Assembly (NCBI GenBank): GCA_049999805.1
Contig: JBNGIO010005925.1
Span: forward strand, 37,673-101,672
DNA length: 64,000 bases
Reading direction: 5' to 3'
Source: Folioceros fuciformis
Lineage: Eukaryota; Anthocerotophyta; Anthocerotopsida; Anthocerotales
Each line of letters begins with the position of its first letter. The first letter of the stretch is position 1. The position numbers and the translations under genes are program-made. Positions 1 through 11,453 of the stretch are shown piece by piece. The notes under the pieces are model-generated. The model did not search any database. It was given only the letters and a program-made list of their open reading frames with translations, and was not told where the DNA came from.

Positions 1-544
1 GATGCCGGATGTGGCGGGCCGGCCTACCATTGCGGATCTCTACGCCGGGGTTGTGGAGATGCAGGGAGTGGAAGTGAGCCTTCCTTCAGCCTGTACGGCT
101 ATTCGGCCCACGCTCGACTGTTTCTTCCCTCAAGTTCTGCTTCACTACATCCGCACGCCGCTGTTTGTGCTCAATTCTCCCTACGACGATTGGCAAGTGC
201 GGAATGTGCTGGTCCCAGGGGGCTCGGATCCTCCCGGCCAGTGGGACAACTGCCGCGATAATTTGGCGCGCTGTTCGCAAGAGCAGTTGCAGCTGGTGCA
301 TCGTTTCAAAGACGCCATGCTCAAGGAGTTGCAGCCGCTCCGGGATAAGAACGGGTCTGGCATGTTTCTGGACTCTTGCTTCACGCACTGCCAGACGGAG
401 TGGCCCATATCCTGGAATGGGCCTCACGCGGTGCGCCTGGATGGCAGGACCATAGCAGATGCCGTTGGGGATTGGTACTTCGATCGCAAGCCTGTGCACC
501 TTGTTGATTGCGCTTACCCCTGCAATCCCTCCTGCCCGATTTAG
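1..544 (+). CDS. PAE: Pectin acetylesterase, C-terminal part (5' end outside window)
   Basis: This is the 3' end of a plant pectin acetylesterase (carbohydrate esterase family 13), a secreted enzyme that removes acetyl groups from cell-wall pectin. About 180 residues are open from base 2 to the TAG at 542-544. The family pattern is clear: CFFPQ, then NSPYDDWQ, which carries the Asp of the Ser-Asp-His triad, then a C-rich SCFTHCQTEW with the catalytic His, and a final GDWYFDRKPVHLVDC..YPC block. The Ser nucleophile and signal peptide must lie upstream of the window. The M at base 2 is an internal residue, not a start. No stop or frameshift interrupts the visible part. Confidence 0.9.
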   Translation, partial: MPDVAGRPTIADLYAGVVEMQGVEVSLPSACTAIRPTLDCFFPQVLLHYIRTPLFVLNSPYDDWQVRNVLVPGGSDPPGQWDNCRDNLARCSQEQLQLVHRFKDAMLKELQPLRDKNGSGMFLDSCFTHCQTEWPISWNGPHAVRLDGRTIADAVGDWYFDRKPVHLVDCAYPCNPSCPI

Positions 545-860
545 GGTTTGGCTCCCCCTCCCCTCGGAAGCTTCCTTCCTTCCTTGATGAAGGAACATCG
601 GCACCTCAGCAGCGGCAGCATCAATCACTTGCCAATGCCCTGGAATGGAAAGTTCGGTACCACCATTTCTCTGAAGGACCGATGTGTATGTGAAGGAAAT
701 CCTACAAGAAAGAAAACGATGTGAATTCTCACATTTTCAAGAAGACGAGACGTGGTACAACTGGATGCAAACACAATGCAGTGCCTGGACAGGAACCCCA
801 GCTTCCATCAACTACCTTTGTGTACTTATGTGGAATAAATCCTGGAAGAACGAAGGTGAG
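545..860. other. Spacer, 3' flank of pectin acetylesterase
   Basis: No coding signal. This probably holds the 3' UTR and terminator of the esterase, then passes into the presumed LTR of the copia fragment. Confidence 0.4.
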
Positions 861-1205
861 TTCCATCTTTTCTCCCACACAATTTCAGGAGAGGACATAG
901 TACAATCCCATGCACTGCTGGTGCCTCAAGGACGGGAACTAGTGAGCTGCCCAGCTTTCTGAAGTACCCACGTGTAAGAAAGTGAAGTGACACTTGTCTC
1001 GTTAGAAAAACGGTGAATCCCAAGATAACCCTTATATAGTACAACTAGATTGATAGTCTATGCTTATACATATAGCCTTCAACCATGACTATAACTGGAT
1101 AAAGGATAAACATTACCTGGATTGTGGTTTTATTCCATATACCTTGGGGTATAATCTCTAAACTCTAATGTAGATATGTTGCACAAACCCCATAGGTTTC
1201 TAACA
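860..1205 (-). repeat. Probable copia LTR (minus orientation)
   Basis: Read on the minus strand, a purine-rich tract ending GGGAG is followed directly by TGTTAGAAACC at 1205, the polypurine-tract/LTR junction typical of plant copia elements. The LTR runs toward lower coordinates. Its far end was not located, so 860 is approximate. Confidence 0.5.
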
Positions 1206-2180
1206 CTCCCGCTTAACACATCAATGGTCTATTCAAGACTTACTTGGTTAACCCTAGCATCTTGCTAAACTTCGAATGCTTCTATGAAGCTAAGCCTTTA
1301 GTAAGAACATCAGTAGCCATGTCCTCAGGAGGACAATAAACTAAAGTTATTTCTTTAGACTGGACTTTCTTCCTGATGAAGGGATGCCTAACTTAGTCCT
1401 TGCATGGAAAATAGCGCTCTTATCCAAATAAATACAGCCTTGATTGTAGTTGAAGATGAGCATTGCACCTTGTTGCTTGAACCCTATTTCTTCAAGCAAT
1501 TGTCTGAGCCATATAGCTTCCACGGTTGCAGCTGAGGCTGCCATATACTCAACCTCTATAGAGGGTAGTGCCACTATAGGCTGGCGCCAACTATTCCATG
1601 AAATGGCTCCCCCAAATAGCATGAAGGCACACCCTGTGGTAGACCTACGAGTGTTGGCATTTCCGGCCGAATCTGCGTCGCAAAATCCCACAATATGAGC
1701 TTCTTCTTTCTCCTTCTTCCGATAGGTCGATGTCCAACGTTTTATGCCCTGCAAGTATGTGAGTATTCTCTTGATGACTTGATAATGCTGAGGTTGGAGG
1801 CTAACCACGAATTGGCTCACAACTCCCATTGCCTCTGCGATGTCTAGCCTGATGCTTGTTGCCAAGTAAGTAAGGCAGTCAACAACACATTGGTAAAGAT
1901 TCTTATCTACTTGTTCCTTCACATTGGAATCCAGCTCTTGTGATAACTTCTCATTGCGGATCATTGGCGTCTACGTTGGTTTACAATCTTGCATACCAAA
2001 ACACTCTATTATAGTTCGCACATATGTCTGCTGAATTAGAGAGATTGCCCTGTTGGTTCTTCTCTATCGACCTTTATTCCTAGGAGATAATTCAGCTCCC
2101 CAAGATCTCGTACAGCGAAGCTTTCACTAAGGCCTTGCTTTGCTAAGGTCAGAAGCTCCTGATCATTGCTAATGATGAGG
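1206..2180 (-). pseudogene. Ty1/copia pol remnant (reverse transcriptase end and RNase H)
   Basis: The minus strand encodes the end of the copia reverse transcriptase (around 2060-2170, with a DLGELNYLLGIK-type segment) and then the RNase H region. From 1964 down to 1347 the frame is open for 205 residues with the copia signatures ITYLQGIKRW-like, GFCDADSAGN (YSDADWAG homologue), STTGCAFM, ISWNSWRQ and SxxEVEYMAAS, but the RT part lies in other frames and upstream domains are missing. It is a decayed element fragment followed by its LTR. Confidence 0.85.
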
Positions 2181-2480
2181 AACAAACATGACTATTGACT
2201 ATGCCGTGTGGTGGCCGTTGGGGTTGAGACACTTCGTACCATTAGGATCCCATTTGGTCCGCTTTTGCGCTCCCTCTACACCACACCTCATCTTTTGCCA
2301 CTCCAACCTACTAGACCGAGGCCGTTCGCGGCTGCTTGCCGATCGGGCATCCCTTCGGGCTCTTGCGAGTCCGTCTCATATACCCACGTACTCTCGCATT
2401 GGGATTATCAGGCCACCGAACGCCGGACCAAGTCCGTGCCATGACTACCTCTAGGGGAGCGACATATGCACAAGACCTAA
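2181..2480. other. Spacer between two copia remnants
   Basis: No recognisable gene. This C-rich stretch has no copia coding signal and lies between two copia remnants of opposite orientation; it may be an insertion or rearranged element sequence. Confidence 0.3.
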
Positions 2481-3192
2481 CCTTGCATTTTTAGTGGGAG
2501 CACTATCTAAATTCTTAGCGGCTCAGACGCAAGCCCATTGAAAGGCGGCAAAGAGAGTATTCAAATACTTGCGAGGCACCTCTGACATAGCGCTGTTATA
2601 TCAATAGAGAATTAAACAAGGTCAACCTTTACAACTTGAAGGTTATAGCGATGAGGATTGGGCAGGAAATACTGACAATAGGAAAAGCATGCCTACCTAC
2701 TTGGAGGAATAGCCATAAGTTGGAGCAGCAAGAGACACGCACTAGGAGAGACTCAACAGAGGTTGAATATTGCTCGCTAACACACGCTTGCAAGACGAAC
2801 TCTGGCAGCTCCTACAACTAACGGAACTTGAAGAGACACAAGACATACCAAGACCACTTTATTGTGACAACCAGAGTACCATAGCACTCACTTAGCACTC
2901 ACTTACAATCCAAAGTTCCATAGCACTCACTTACAATCCAAAGTTCCATGCAAGAACAATGCACATTGAAGTTTAGTTCCACTTCATCAGAGAAGTAAGA
3001 AAAGGTGGTAAGCTTGAAGTTCTATATTGGTCGACAGAACAAATGACAGCAAACATACTTACCAATACCAAGGCACTTACATCTCCTAAACATCAACAAC
3101 ATGCGACGAACATGGGACTAAGCAGTTTATCACATATTCAATAGCTTAAGAATTTTTTTTTATAGAACCTAAGGACTAGGCACTAAGTGGGA
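2481..3192 (+). pseudogene. Ty1/copia pol remnant (RNase H to polypurine tract)
   Basis: Broken plus-strand reading frames give the 3' end of a copia polyprotein: AAKRVFKYLRGTSDIALLY, then GYSDEDWAGNTDNRKS (RNase H DADWAG motif), LYCDNQSTIAL, and KFHARTMHIEV..HFIRE. Stops and frameshifts interrupt it several times, and around 2885-2950 a short direct repeat duplicates part of the sequence. It ends at the polypurine tract AAGTGGGAG immediately before 3193. Confidence 0.85.
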
Positions 3193-3456
3193 GTGTTAAG
3201 TTATTTAGCACACTAACCCTTAGGGCACAGTTCGTATTTACATACAATAAGCCAGATCTAGCGAACCGACATTGAGACTAATACTCGCGCAACGCTGTGG
3301 CACACCCCCAATGTATTGAGCACACCTGCTCAAGAATCTGTCTAATCTGAATTACATCTGTCTGGATCCTGAACCATCCTGGACCGTTACATACACTAGA
3401 GCTTGTTTCCTGGGCTTGGCTGTCCAGGGTCAGTTCCTTACCTCTAAACTGAGACA
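3193..3456 (+). repeat. Probable copia 3' LTR
   Basis: TGTTAAGTTATTTAGC follows the polypurine tract directly, as expected for a copia 3' LTR. A plausible ..GAGACA end lies near 3456. No second copy is present in the window to confirm the boundary. Confidence 0.45.
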
Positions 3457-4394
3457 TTTTGTTGATGTTTAAAGGTTTTCTCGAGGAAAGACGAGACGGG
3501 TGAAAAAATCATCTCTGTACCGAGGACAGGGAAGGAGACCCCGAACCCCCAAGAGGTTGCAAGCTATGCTCGTGGGCTGTAGCGCCTACAATGTCAGGAC
3601 TGGGGAGATTGAATGGCCTGACAGTGTGCATACTCACTCAACTAATAGACGATGCATCTCCAGCACCAAGTTCTGCAAGTGTAAAGTGTGCCCTGTTCAG
3701 ACCAGTGGATACTCTCAACCAATTATGCTTGCAAATTAGTGTCGATACCAGGACTGATGCTGTTGCCGCCAGCTGTGTGGCAGAAGGCTAGGCCTGCAGG
3801 CAACTGCCCAGTGCACAAGCAGATTAGAACATGAATGGTGGTTTACTTGTCCTCATAGCGATCAGGCTTATAGCAAGCTACGATGGCTGGGCATCCTGTT
3901 GCAGGTGCCAACCCATGACTGTTATGTTCACCCAGTGGATAACGCAAGCAAAAGAAGAAACCGGCGTGAAGAGTTGGTGAGCGACGAATTCCAAGAGCTG
4001 CGAAAGGACCAGGGAGTGTTACTAGGAGAGGAACAGAGTCACCCACCTCAGCTAAAGGCCTAGGCCAGAGGGTAGCAGGAAATAGCAAGTGCGGCAATGG
4101 TTGGATGGCATTTCACCTACGAAGTGTCGCAGTCACGAGTCCACTGCAGTTTCCGACACCTAGTCCGACTGGAGTCTGCAGTGAGCTCAAGCACATGTCC
4201 GATATGTCGCTGCGGCAGCGTACGGTATGTGACTGTTTGGTGGGCGGGTTTAGGGTGGGCAACATTATCTGGAATCTGTTCAGGTGTGCTCAGTGGCAGG
4301 CGCGCTAGCGCTGTTGTTTAACGGTCTAGACCGTGTAGACGATGTCTATATATGTACTGTGGATCCATACCCCGGGGTATCGATCGGGATCGGG
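3457..4394. other. Intergenic region upstream of reductase gene
   Basis: Short open frames on both strands show no domain or splice logic. The part next to 4395 should hold the reductase promoter. Confidence 0.4.
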
Positions 4395-5853
4395 ATGGCC
4401 CGTCTAGATGTTGTGCCCTCACATCAGAAAGCCTGGATTTACCATCGCTACGGAGCTGCCAAAGATGTGCTGAGGTTGCAGGACGACGTGCCGGTCCCAG
4501 GCATCGCAACGGACCAGGTGTTGGTGAAGGTGAAAGCTGCGTCTCTCAATCCAGTGGACTGGAAGCGTCGCCAGGGATACTTCAAGGACAACGACACTCA
4601 CCTTCCAGTACTAGCTAGCTAACCTGTTGTCAGCTTAGCTTCACGTACTACTACCTTCCAACTCCATCTCAACACATTGTCAACTTACTAGTACTTCATC
4701 CATCAACCCCAAGTAGATTGGAATTGCACTGCTCTGTAAAATCTGTGGTGATGGCAGCATGTACCGGGCTACGACATGGCAGGAGTGATCGTCAAGACAG
4801 GAGCACAAGTGAGACGTTTTAAAGTGGGAGACGAAGTGCATGCGGACATCAACGAGATCCCCACCGTAAATCCCAAGAGGTTCGGAACGCTGGCCCAGTA
4901 CACAGCTGTGGAGGAGAAGCTAGTCGCTCTCAAACCATGCAACTTGGACTTTGCAAGATCTGCCGCTTTGCCGCTTGCCATCCTCACGGCCCAGGAGGCG
5001 TTCGAGAAGGCCAAGTTCCTGCCGGGCCACTCCTTCTTCGTGGTGGGCGGGGCTGGGGGAGTTGGCCACTTCGCCATCCAGGTGCGTGCCGTGCCTCCCT
5101 CCAGATGCATCCTCCGTCGTATGGGCTGCGGACAGTGCCTGGTGGATTCGACCACCTCCACTGCTGCTGCAGTCGCTACCGCATCAGTAACCAACAGACT
5201 GACGCGATTCTAATTGTCTTGTCTGATGATGAGCCATCTGCTGGCCATTTGCAGCTTGCCAAGCACAAGTATGGAGCATCCACAGTGGGTGCAACTGCCA
5301 GCAACTCCAAGATGGACTTGGTGAGGAGCCTCGGAGCCGATGTGGTCGTGGATTACGCCACCCAAAACTACTGGGAGCAACGGGACAAGTACGACTTCGT
5401 CTTGGACACCGTGGGTACGACAGCATGCAAAAGCAACCCTGAGCCTTCCTGATACACCCTGGAATACGATTTCAATATTGCACACGCACAGAACAGTTGC
5501 ATTGCATGATCGACAAAGTTGTACTGGGTGCTAGCATACACATATCTACGTGTTGCGTGGTGTGGCTGTGTGTGTCAGGGGAGTCTTTCAGAGCTTCCCG
5601 ACTGCTCAAACCGGTGTCGGGCATCGGGGCTACCACGGTGGACATCACCCACCTGCCCCCCAGCTTCTTCTACTTCTTTGTGAGATCCCACGGCGACCTG
5701 CTGGCCAGGCTTACTCCCCTTCTGGAGGAAGACAAAGTGAAGCCTCTGCTCGACGAAAATTGCCCCTACTCCTTCACCGAGGCTGTGGATGCTTTCCTCC
5801 ATTTGGAATCGGGGCACGCCACGGGGAAGATTGTAGTCAACATCGAACAGTAG
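4395..5853 (+). CDS. Medium-chain quinone/alkenal reductase, cytosolic-type copy
   Basis: Four exons fit by phase: 4395-4607, 4758-5081, 5255-5414 and 5579-5853, giving 323 residues. The protein belongs to the zinc-independent medium-chain dehydrogenase/reductase family (quinone oxidoreductase-like; plant AOR, CEQORH and 2-methylene-furan-3-one reductase group), which reduces quinones or reactive alpha,beta-unsaturated carbonyls with NADPH. Visible signatures are AWIYHRYGAAKDVL, SLNPVDWKRRQG, VPGYDMAGVIVKTG, and the nucleotide-binding [14 protein letters not shown]. The start at 4395 leaves only about ten residues before the conserved core, so no plastid signal is evident; in-frame ATGs further upstream make that uncertain. 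It is convergent with a plastid paralogue 129 bp downstream with matching intron positions. The exact substrate cannot be told. Confidence 0.85.
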
Positions 5854-5982
5854 TGGCAGTGGTTGCTGCTCTCCGTCAGGCTGCAGCAGGGTAGAGACGT
5901 TTGTTTTTAGTGTGTGCTACTTTTTTCACGTGAAGGAGAAAAGGTCTGTACAAGGCTGAAGAAGCTGGTCACTTCACTTTCT

Positions 5983-7500
<1,518 letters not shown>

Positions 7501-7763
7501 GGCTTATCACGAGGAGCTCAATCTCTCCGCTTCCGCTTCCTATTTCTCTTCCCGTTGCTGCAGGGTCAGCCTGTGGATGAACTGAAAGTGCCCAGTTGCA
7601 GCACCCTTCCTAGACCTTCCTCGCTTCCATAACCTCCTTCCGAAGGTTATGGACACCGTCTTGTGATGCCCTTAACACTGACACACGAATCGGTTGTGAT
7701 GGTACTTCGTCCATAGAAAAGACATGAGAAAGACGAAGCCGAAGATGTGTGCGTATTGTCAAG

Positions 7764-9067
7764 TCAGCCGATCATCCATGTGATTCGGCGAGCATTCAGA
7801 GCGTTCACTGCCACACTGATGCCAACAGAGCTCATAAGCAGCAGCAGCACAAAGGGCTGCTGCCCTCTGCTCAGAGATGGCTTAGGCCTTCCTTCCTCTC
7901 CAACGAGACTGGCATACTGGTGGTAACTTCTCACAGCCAGGCCCAGAAAAGAGGAGAAGGCCAGGATCTTGACGAAAGGTTCTCCGGTGGCAGACAAGGC
8001 AGCTGCTGCGGGCATCACTGCTGCAACCACGTCCGTTTTCCTCACCAGCCGTTGGAAAGCTACCAGGGAGAGCAAAGCCAGAAAGTAGACGGTGGGAGAG
8101 ATCCAGCCCAGCACTGCAGCCAGGCCGCTCAGCCCGGCTAACGACAACACTGCTGGACTGCTGCCGCTGCTGTCTGTGACACTCGCCACGTCTCCCACGC
8201 TCAGAACAGCGGAGACCCAGGTGGAGGCGGACAGGACAGCGGCCACGGGAGTCATGTCTATGATGAAGGCGTAGGCGTCCTGCAGGGCCAGGGCAAGCCA
8301 GCCCATGATGGTGAGCAGGATGGCCAGGGGTTCCCCGGCTGTCTCCACTGTCCATCTTACTGAAGCTGCCAGGGCTTGGCCCATGTAATCCACTGCGGCC
8401 AACGAGCCTAGTATCCATCTGCCCAACTCTGCAACGATGGTCTCCCTCATGACAACAGCCAGAACAACTCCTGTGCAACACACCATAGCACACCACTTAG
8501 ATGCTGCTCCTCCTGCACACGACAACCTCTCTCTGACTTAACTGTCCAGGAATGTATACGTGTTCTACCGGCGGCAACGAGAGGCCAGTTGGTCGTCTTG
8601 ATGGGAGGCCTTGCATACTTCTTGAAGAAGGGTGGGAGAGAACTGTTGGCCCACATGTCTACTTCTTGTTGCCTCTCTGCATTATCGCCATCCCCTGCTC
8701 CACTTGCACTTGCTCCCAACGCCCTGAATGGCAGATGAAAATCATGCCTCCCGCCTCCTACCTGCTCCTGCTCATGGGCATCAGCAGCTGGCTCACCTAC
8801 CACACATGCACAAGAACCTGCAGCAGGCTCCACGGTTATAGAACGTGTGTATACCTGTTGCTGCTGCTGGCTCTTCAAGGGCCTCGCCCCCCATCTCCAA
8901 GTCCCTTCACCCCCGAGCTTGCCGAGCTGCAAAACATGCGACGCGCCCGAGCCAACTCTGCACAGGCTTGTGGAAGCCCTGAAATTTTTGCTGCACCGCA
9001 CAACACTCGTTTGCCGTGCCTGGACTGCAAGATCTGGCTGCTGTAGCGGAATTCCGAGCACAGCCAT
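7764..9067 (-). CDS. Predicted plastid multi-pass membrane protein, function unknown
   Basis: Two exons joined in phase 1, 9067-8569 and 8470-7764, give 401 residues. The first ~70 residues resemble a transit peptide. A soluble low-complexity stretch follows, then KKYARPPIKTTNWPL, and then a long hydrophobic C-terminal half with about six likely membrane segments (for example around GVVLAVVM, ILLTIMGWLALAL, AVLGWISPTVYFLALLSL and LLLLMSSVGISVAV). An optional small intron inside exon 1 (donor after a run of Gln codons near 8852) cannot be excluded. I do not recognise the family. An envelope or thylakoid location is inferred from the N-terminus only. It shares a 141-bp divergent spacer with ALKBH1. 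Confidence 0.7.
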
Positions 9068-9208
9068 CCTTCCAATTCTGACCCTGCCAGCAGGCAGGGT
9101 TTAGGGTTTTAAGAAGACCCAGGCACTTTTCCAACCACCCCACTCGCCTGATCCAGGTAGACGGAGCGAGAGAGAGGGAGCGGGCAGGACGCTAGTAAGC
9201 GAAGAGAG
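9068..9208. promoter_or_regulatory. Short bidirectional promoter with telo-box
   Basis: Only 141 bp separate two divergent start codons. The motif GGGTTTAGGGTTTT at 9097-9110 holds two overlapping telo-box copies (AAACCCTA on the other strand), an element known in promoters of plant housekeeping genes. Confidence 0.6.
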
Positions 9209-10363
9209 ATGGGTTATCTGGAAGCGCAGGAAGGCGCTGAAGCCCGCACGGCCTTCCGCACAGCCGAGAAGCAATACAAGCGGTACAAGAAGGAATCCAC
9301 GCAGTCCCGCCGAAATGCCAAGCACAGGTTTGGGCCTCCTTCCCTCCTCCTCGTTCCCTTTATTTTGTTGTTCCAGCAGGAGGAGGCTCATTTGTTGTAG
9401 TGCGTGCTGGGGTGCAGAACCAAGATACCTGTGGTGGATTTGTCACAGGTTTTAGATTTTCGGAAGACAAGATCTTGCAGTGGCGGCGACAGCAACAGCC
9501 AGTTGCAACTCCTCAAGGAATTCGAATGGCCAGTTTACACCCTTCACGATCGTCCCGGCTTCTTCTTCATTCCCGAAGCTCTGGATGTGCCGCAGCAAGC
9601 CTTTTGGATGCAGCAATGCGTGGGGAGCTTCCCTCAGCCTCCCAACCGCACCAACCACAACGCCCTGTACGGGCCTGTGGAGGACCTGTGGCGCGCAGCA
9701 CACGAGGATGCCGTTCTGGCTGAGAGTAGCGGCAACAACAAGAGCAACAGCGATGGCAGCAACAGCAAGTGGGAATTCGTCCCAAGATCACAGGTTCCCG
9801 AGGATGTTCGAGCAGTGACCGCCCCAACGCTAATGCGGAAGCTGCGATGGGCAACCATCGGGCTCCAATTCGATTGGTCGAGGAAAGGATACGACCCAGA
9901 GCTCCCGCACGCCCCTCTCCCGCCCCAACTGGCCGCCCTGGCTGCAAGGCTGGCCGTGCCGGCTGGGAGACGTGGAGACAGTAGCGAGTTCCGGGCGCAA
10001 GCAGCGATCGTGAACTACTACGGGCCGGACGACATGCTCGGGGGCCACGTCGATGACATGGAGGAAGATCTGAGCAAACCCATCGTGAGCATCAGCTTAG
10101 GATGCAAAGCCATCTTCCTACTGGGTGGCGAGACCCGCGACGAGGCTCCCATCGCCATGTTCCTGCGCAGCGGGGACGTAGTGCTCATGGCTGGCCCCAC
10201 GAGACGTTGCTTCCACGCCGTTCCCCGTACGTTCGTAGAGCCACCAGAGGCCGACCTGCCTGACTTCGCGTCGCTCAGGCCCCCGAATTGTCTTACAGAT
10301 TCCCTGCTGGCTTATATCAGGGAGACAAGGATCAACATAAACATCAGGCAAGTGTATGCCTAG
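9209..10363 (+). CDS. ALKBH1: AlkB homologue 1 (Fe(II)/2-oxoglutarate dioxygenase)
   Basis: Two exons, 9209-9327 and 9418-10363, join in phase 2 and give 354 residues, the usual size for ALKBH1. Proteins of this family oxidatively demethylate nucleic acids (tRNA m1A or m5C derivatives, DNA 6mA) using Fe(II) and 2-oxoglutarate. The iron ligands are visible as H and D of HVDDME and H of CFHAVPR, and the 2-oxoglutarate-binding Arg pattern is RININIRQV near the C-terminus. RWATIGLQFDWSRKGY and VNYYGPDDMLGGHVDD are the typical ALKBH1 core. The small first exon carries a basic helix (AEKQYKRYKK) common in plant members. A Ser/Asn-rich insert sits before the core. Cellular location cannot be told. 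Confidence 0.92.
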
Positions 10364-10476
10364 TGGGGGCTCCAGAGTAGTATGCACCCGAAAGGAATCT
10401 TGTATCCTCTTCCCTGCTTGGCGGAGGGGAAGGTAAAGGAATTCAGATGCACATGAAAGGAAGTGATTTCAGGATC

Positions 10477-11173
10477 TCACTTCTTGTTGCCAAAGTACTT
10501 GAATAGGCCGTAAGCAGCACCTCCCACAAGAAACAATCCCACGGTGGGTGTGTAGGAAGGGTACAGCACCCTGACGATGAAATCGTCCCATTCCTCCGGG
10601 AGCAATCCTGCAGCACACATGCCATGCGTCATCGGGCAGGGCTCGCAAGCTGGGATGATGAAGGAGAAGGACGAAGAGTGACATACTACCTGAAGCTGCC
10701 AGCACAAGACCCTCTAGCAGGATGAGAACTCCCAGAAAGCCTAGAGAAACAACATAAGCTGTCTCAATCTGCTGGGATTGAAGGTCCCCTTGGTTTCCCA
10801 GCAGAGGGTGGGAGGGAGGAGCTCTTCTGACCGGTACAGCAACAGGCCTAGATGCTGCCTGCTTCTTGGCCTTGTCCTTGGGAGCCGCTGCCGGTGCTGG
10901 TGCTCCGAATCCAGCCCCACTACCGAACTTGGAGGGAGCCACGGTTGGTCCTCCTGCTGCTGGTGCACTGACTCGGGCATTGCCCTTGCTACTCTTTCCA
11001 CTGCCAGCCTCCGATGATGATTCTTGCTCCTCCTTCTCCTCTCCAGAGCCTGTTACCCTCGCAACTGCGTGCCTCCATCTCCTGACCTGCACCGGCCGCA
11101 AGCAGATTGATGAAGACACCGGATTCACAACCTGCTGCTGGTGCCCTAATCCCTCCAGGCTGAGCAGCCTCAT
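10477..11173 (-). CDS. LPA2: LPA2-like photosystem II assembly factor, plastid
   Basis: Two exons, 11173-10690 and 10607-10477, join in phase 1 and give 204 residues. The N-terminal ~45 residues look like a transit peptide and are followed by a Gly/Ala/Pro/Lys-rich linker (KFGSGAGFGAPAPAAAPK). Two membrane segments close the protein: LGFLGVLILLEGLVLAASG and PTVGLFLVGGAAYGLFKY, separated by LLPEEWDDFIVRVLYP. The order GFG linker, LIEG-type helix, LPEE and TP(S/T)V helix matches LOW PSII ACCUMULATION 2, a thylakoid protein needed for CP43 assembly into photosystem II. The assignment is from remembered family pattern, not alignment. Confidence 0.75.
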
Positions 11174-11453
11174 GTTTATCCAACGTGTGCCGGGGAATCA
11201 GAAGTATGACTCAGGACTTGAAGAAGCACGAGCACTTTGGGGCCTTCATCCCTAGTACATAGACTCTTGATGGCCCCGTCGGGACTTGTTTACGTCCTGT
11301 ATCCCGGAAGTGGATAACAACCAGATTCTCCACAAACTGTGAACCCTCAACCCGGGTAAAGTCCCAGGTTCGAACTCATGGGAGTTGACAGTTTGACGTA
11401 CGTACTGTACAGATCTTCAGAGGCCACTCGCCGCCGGTTACATGTTCCACGGC
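11174..11453. other. Intergenic spacer with tRNA-like hairpin
   Basis: About 280 bp between divergent genes. CAAACTGT near 11333 pairs with ACAGTTTG near 11390, and between them is GGTTCGAACTC, a B-box/T-loop-like string. No full cloverleaf can be drawn. Confidence 0.4.

Noticed and set aside
1450-1698. Plus-strand 82-residue frame
   Set aside because: Antisense shadow of the copia RNase H region.
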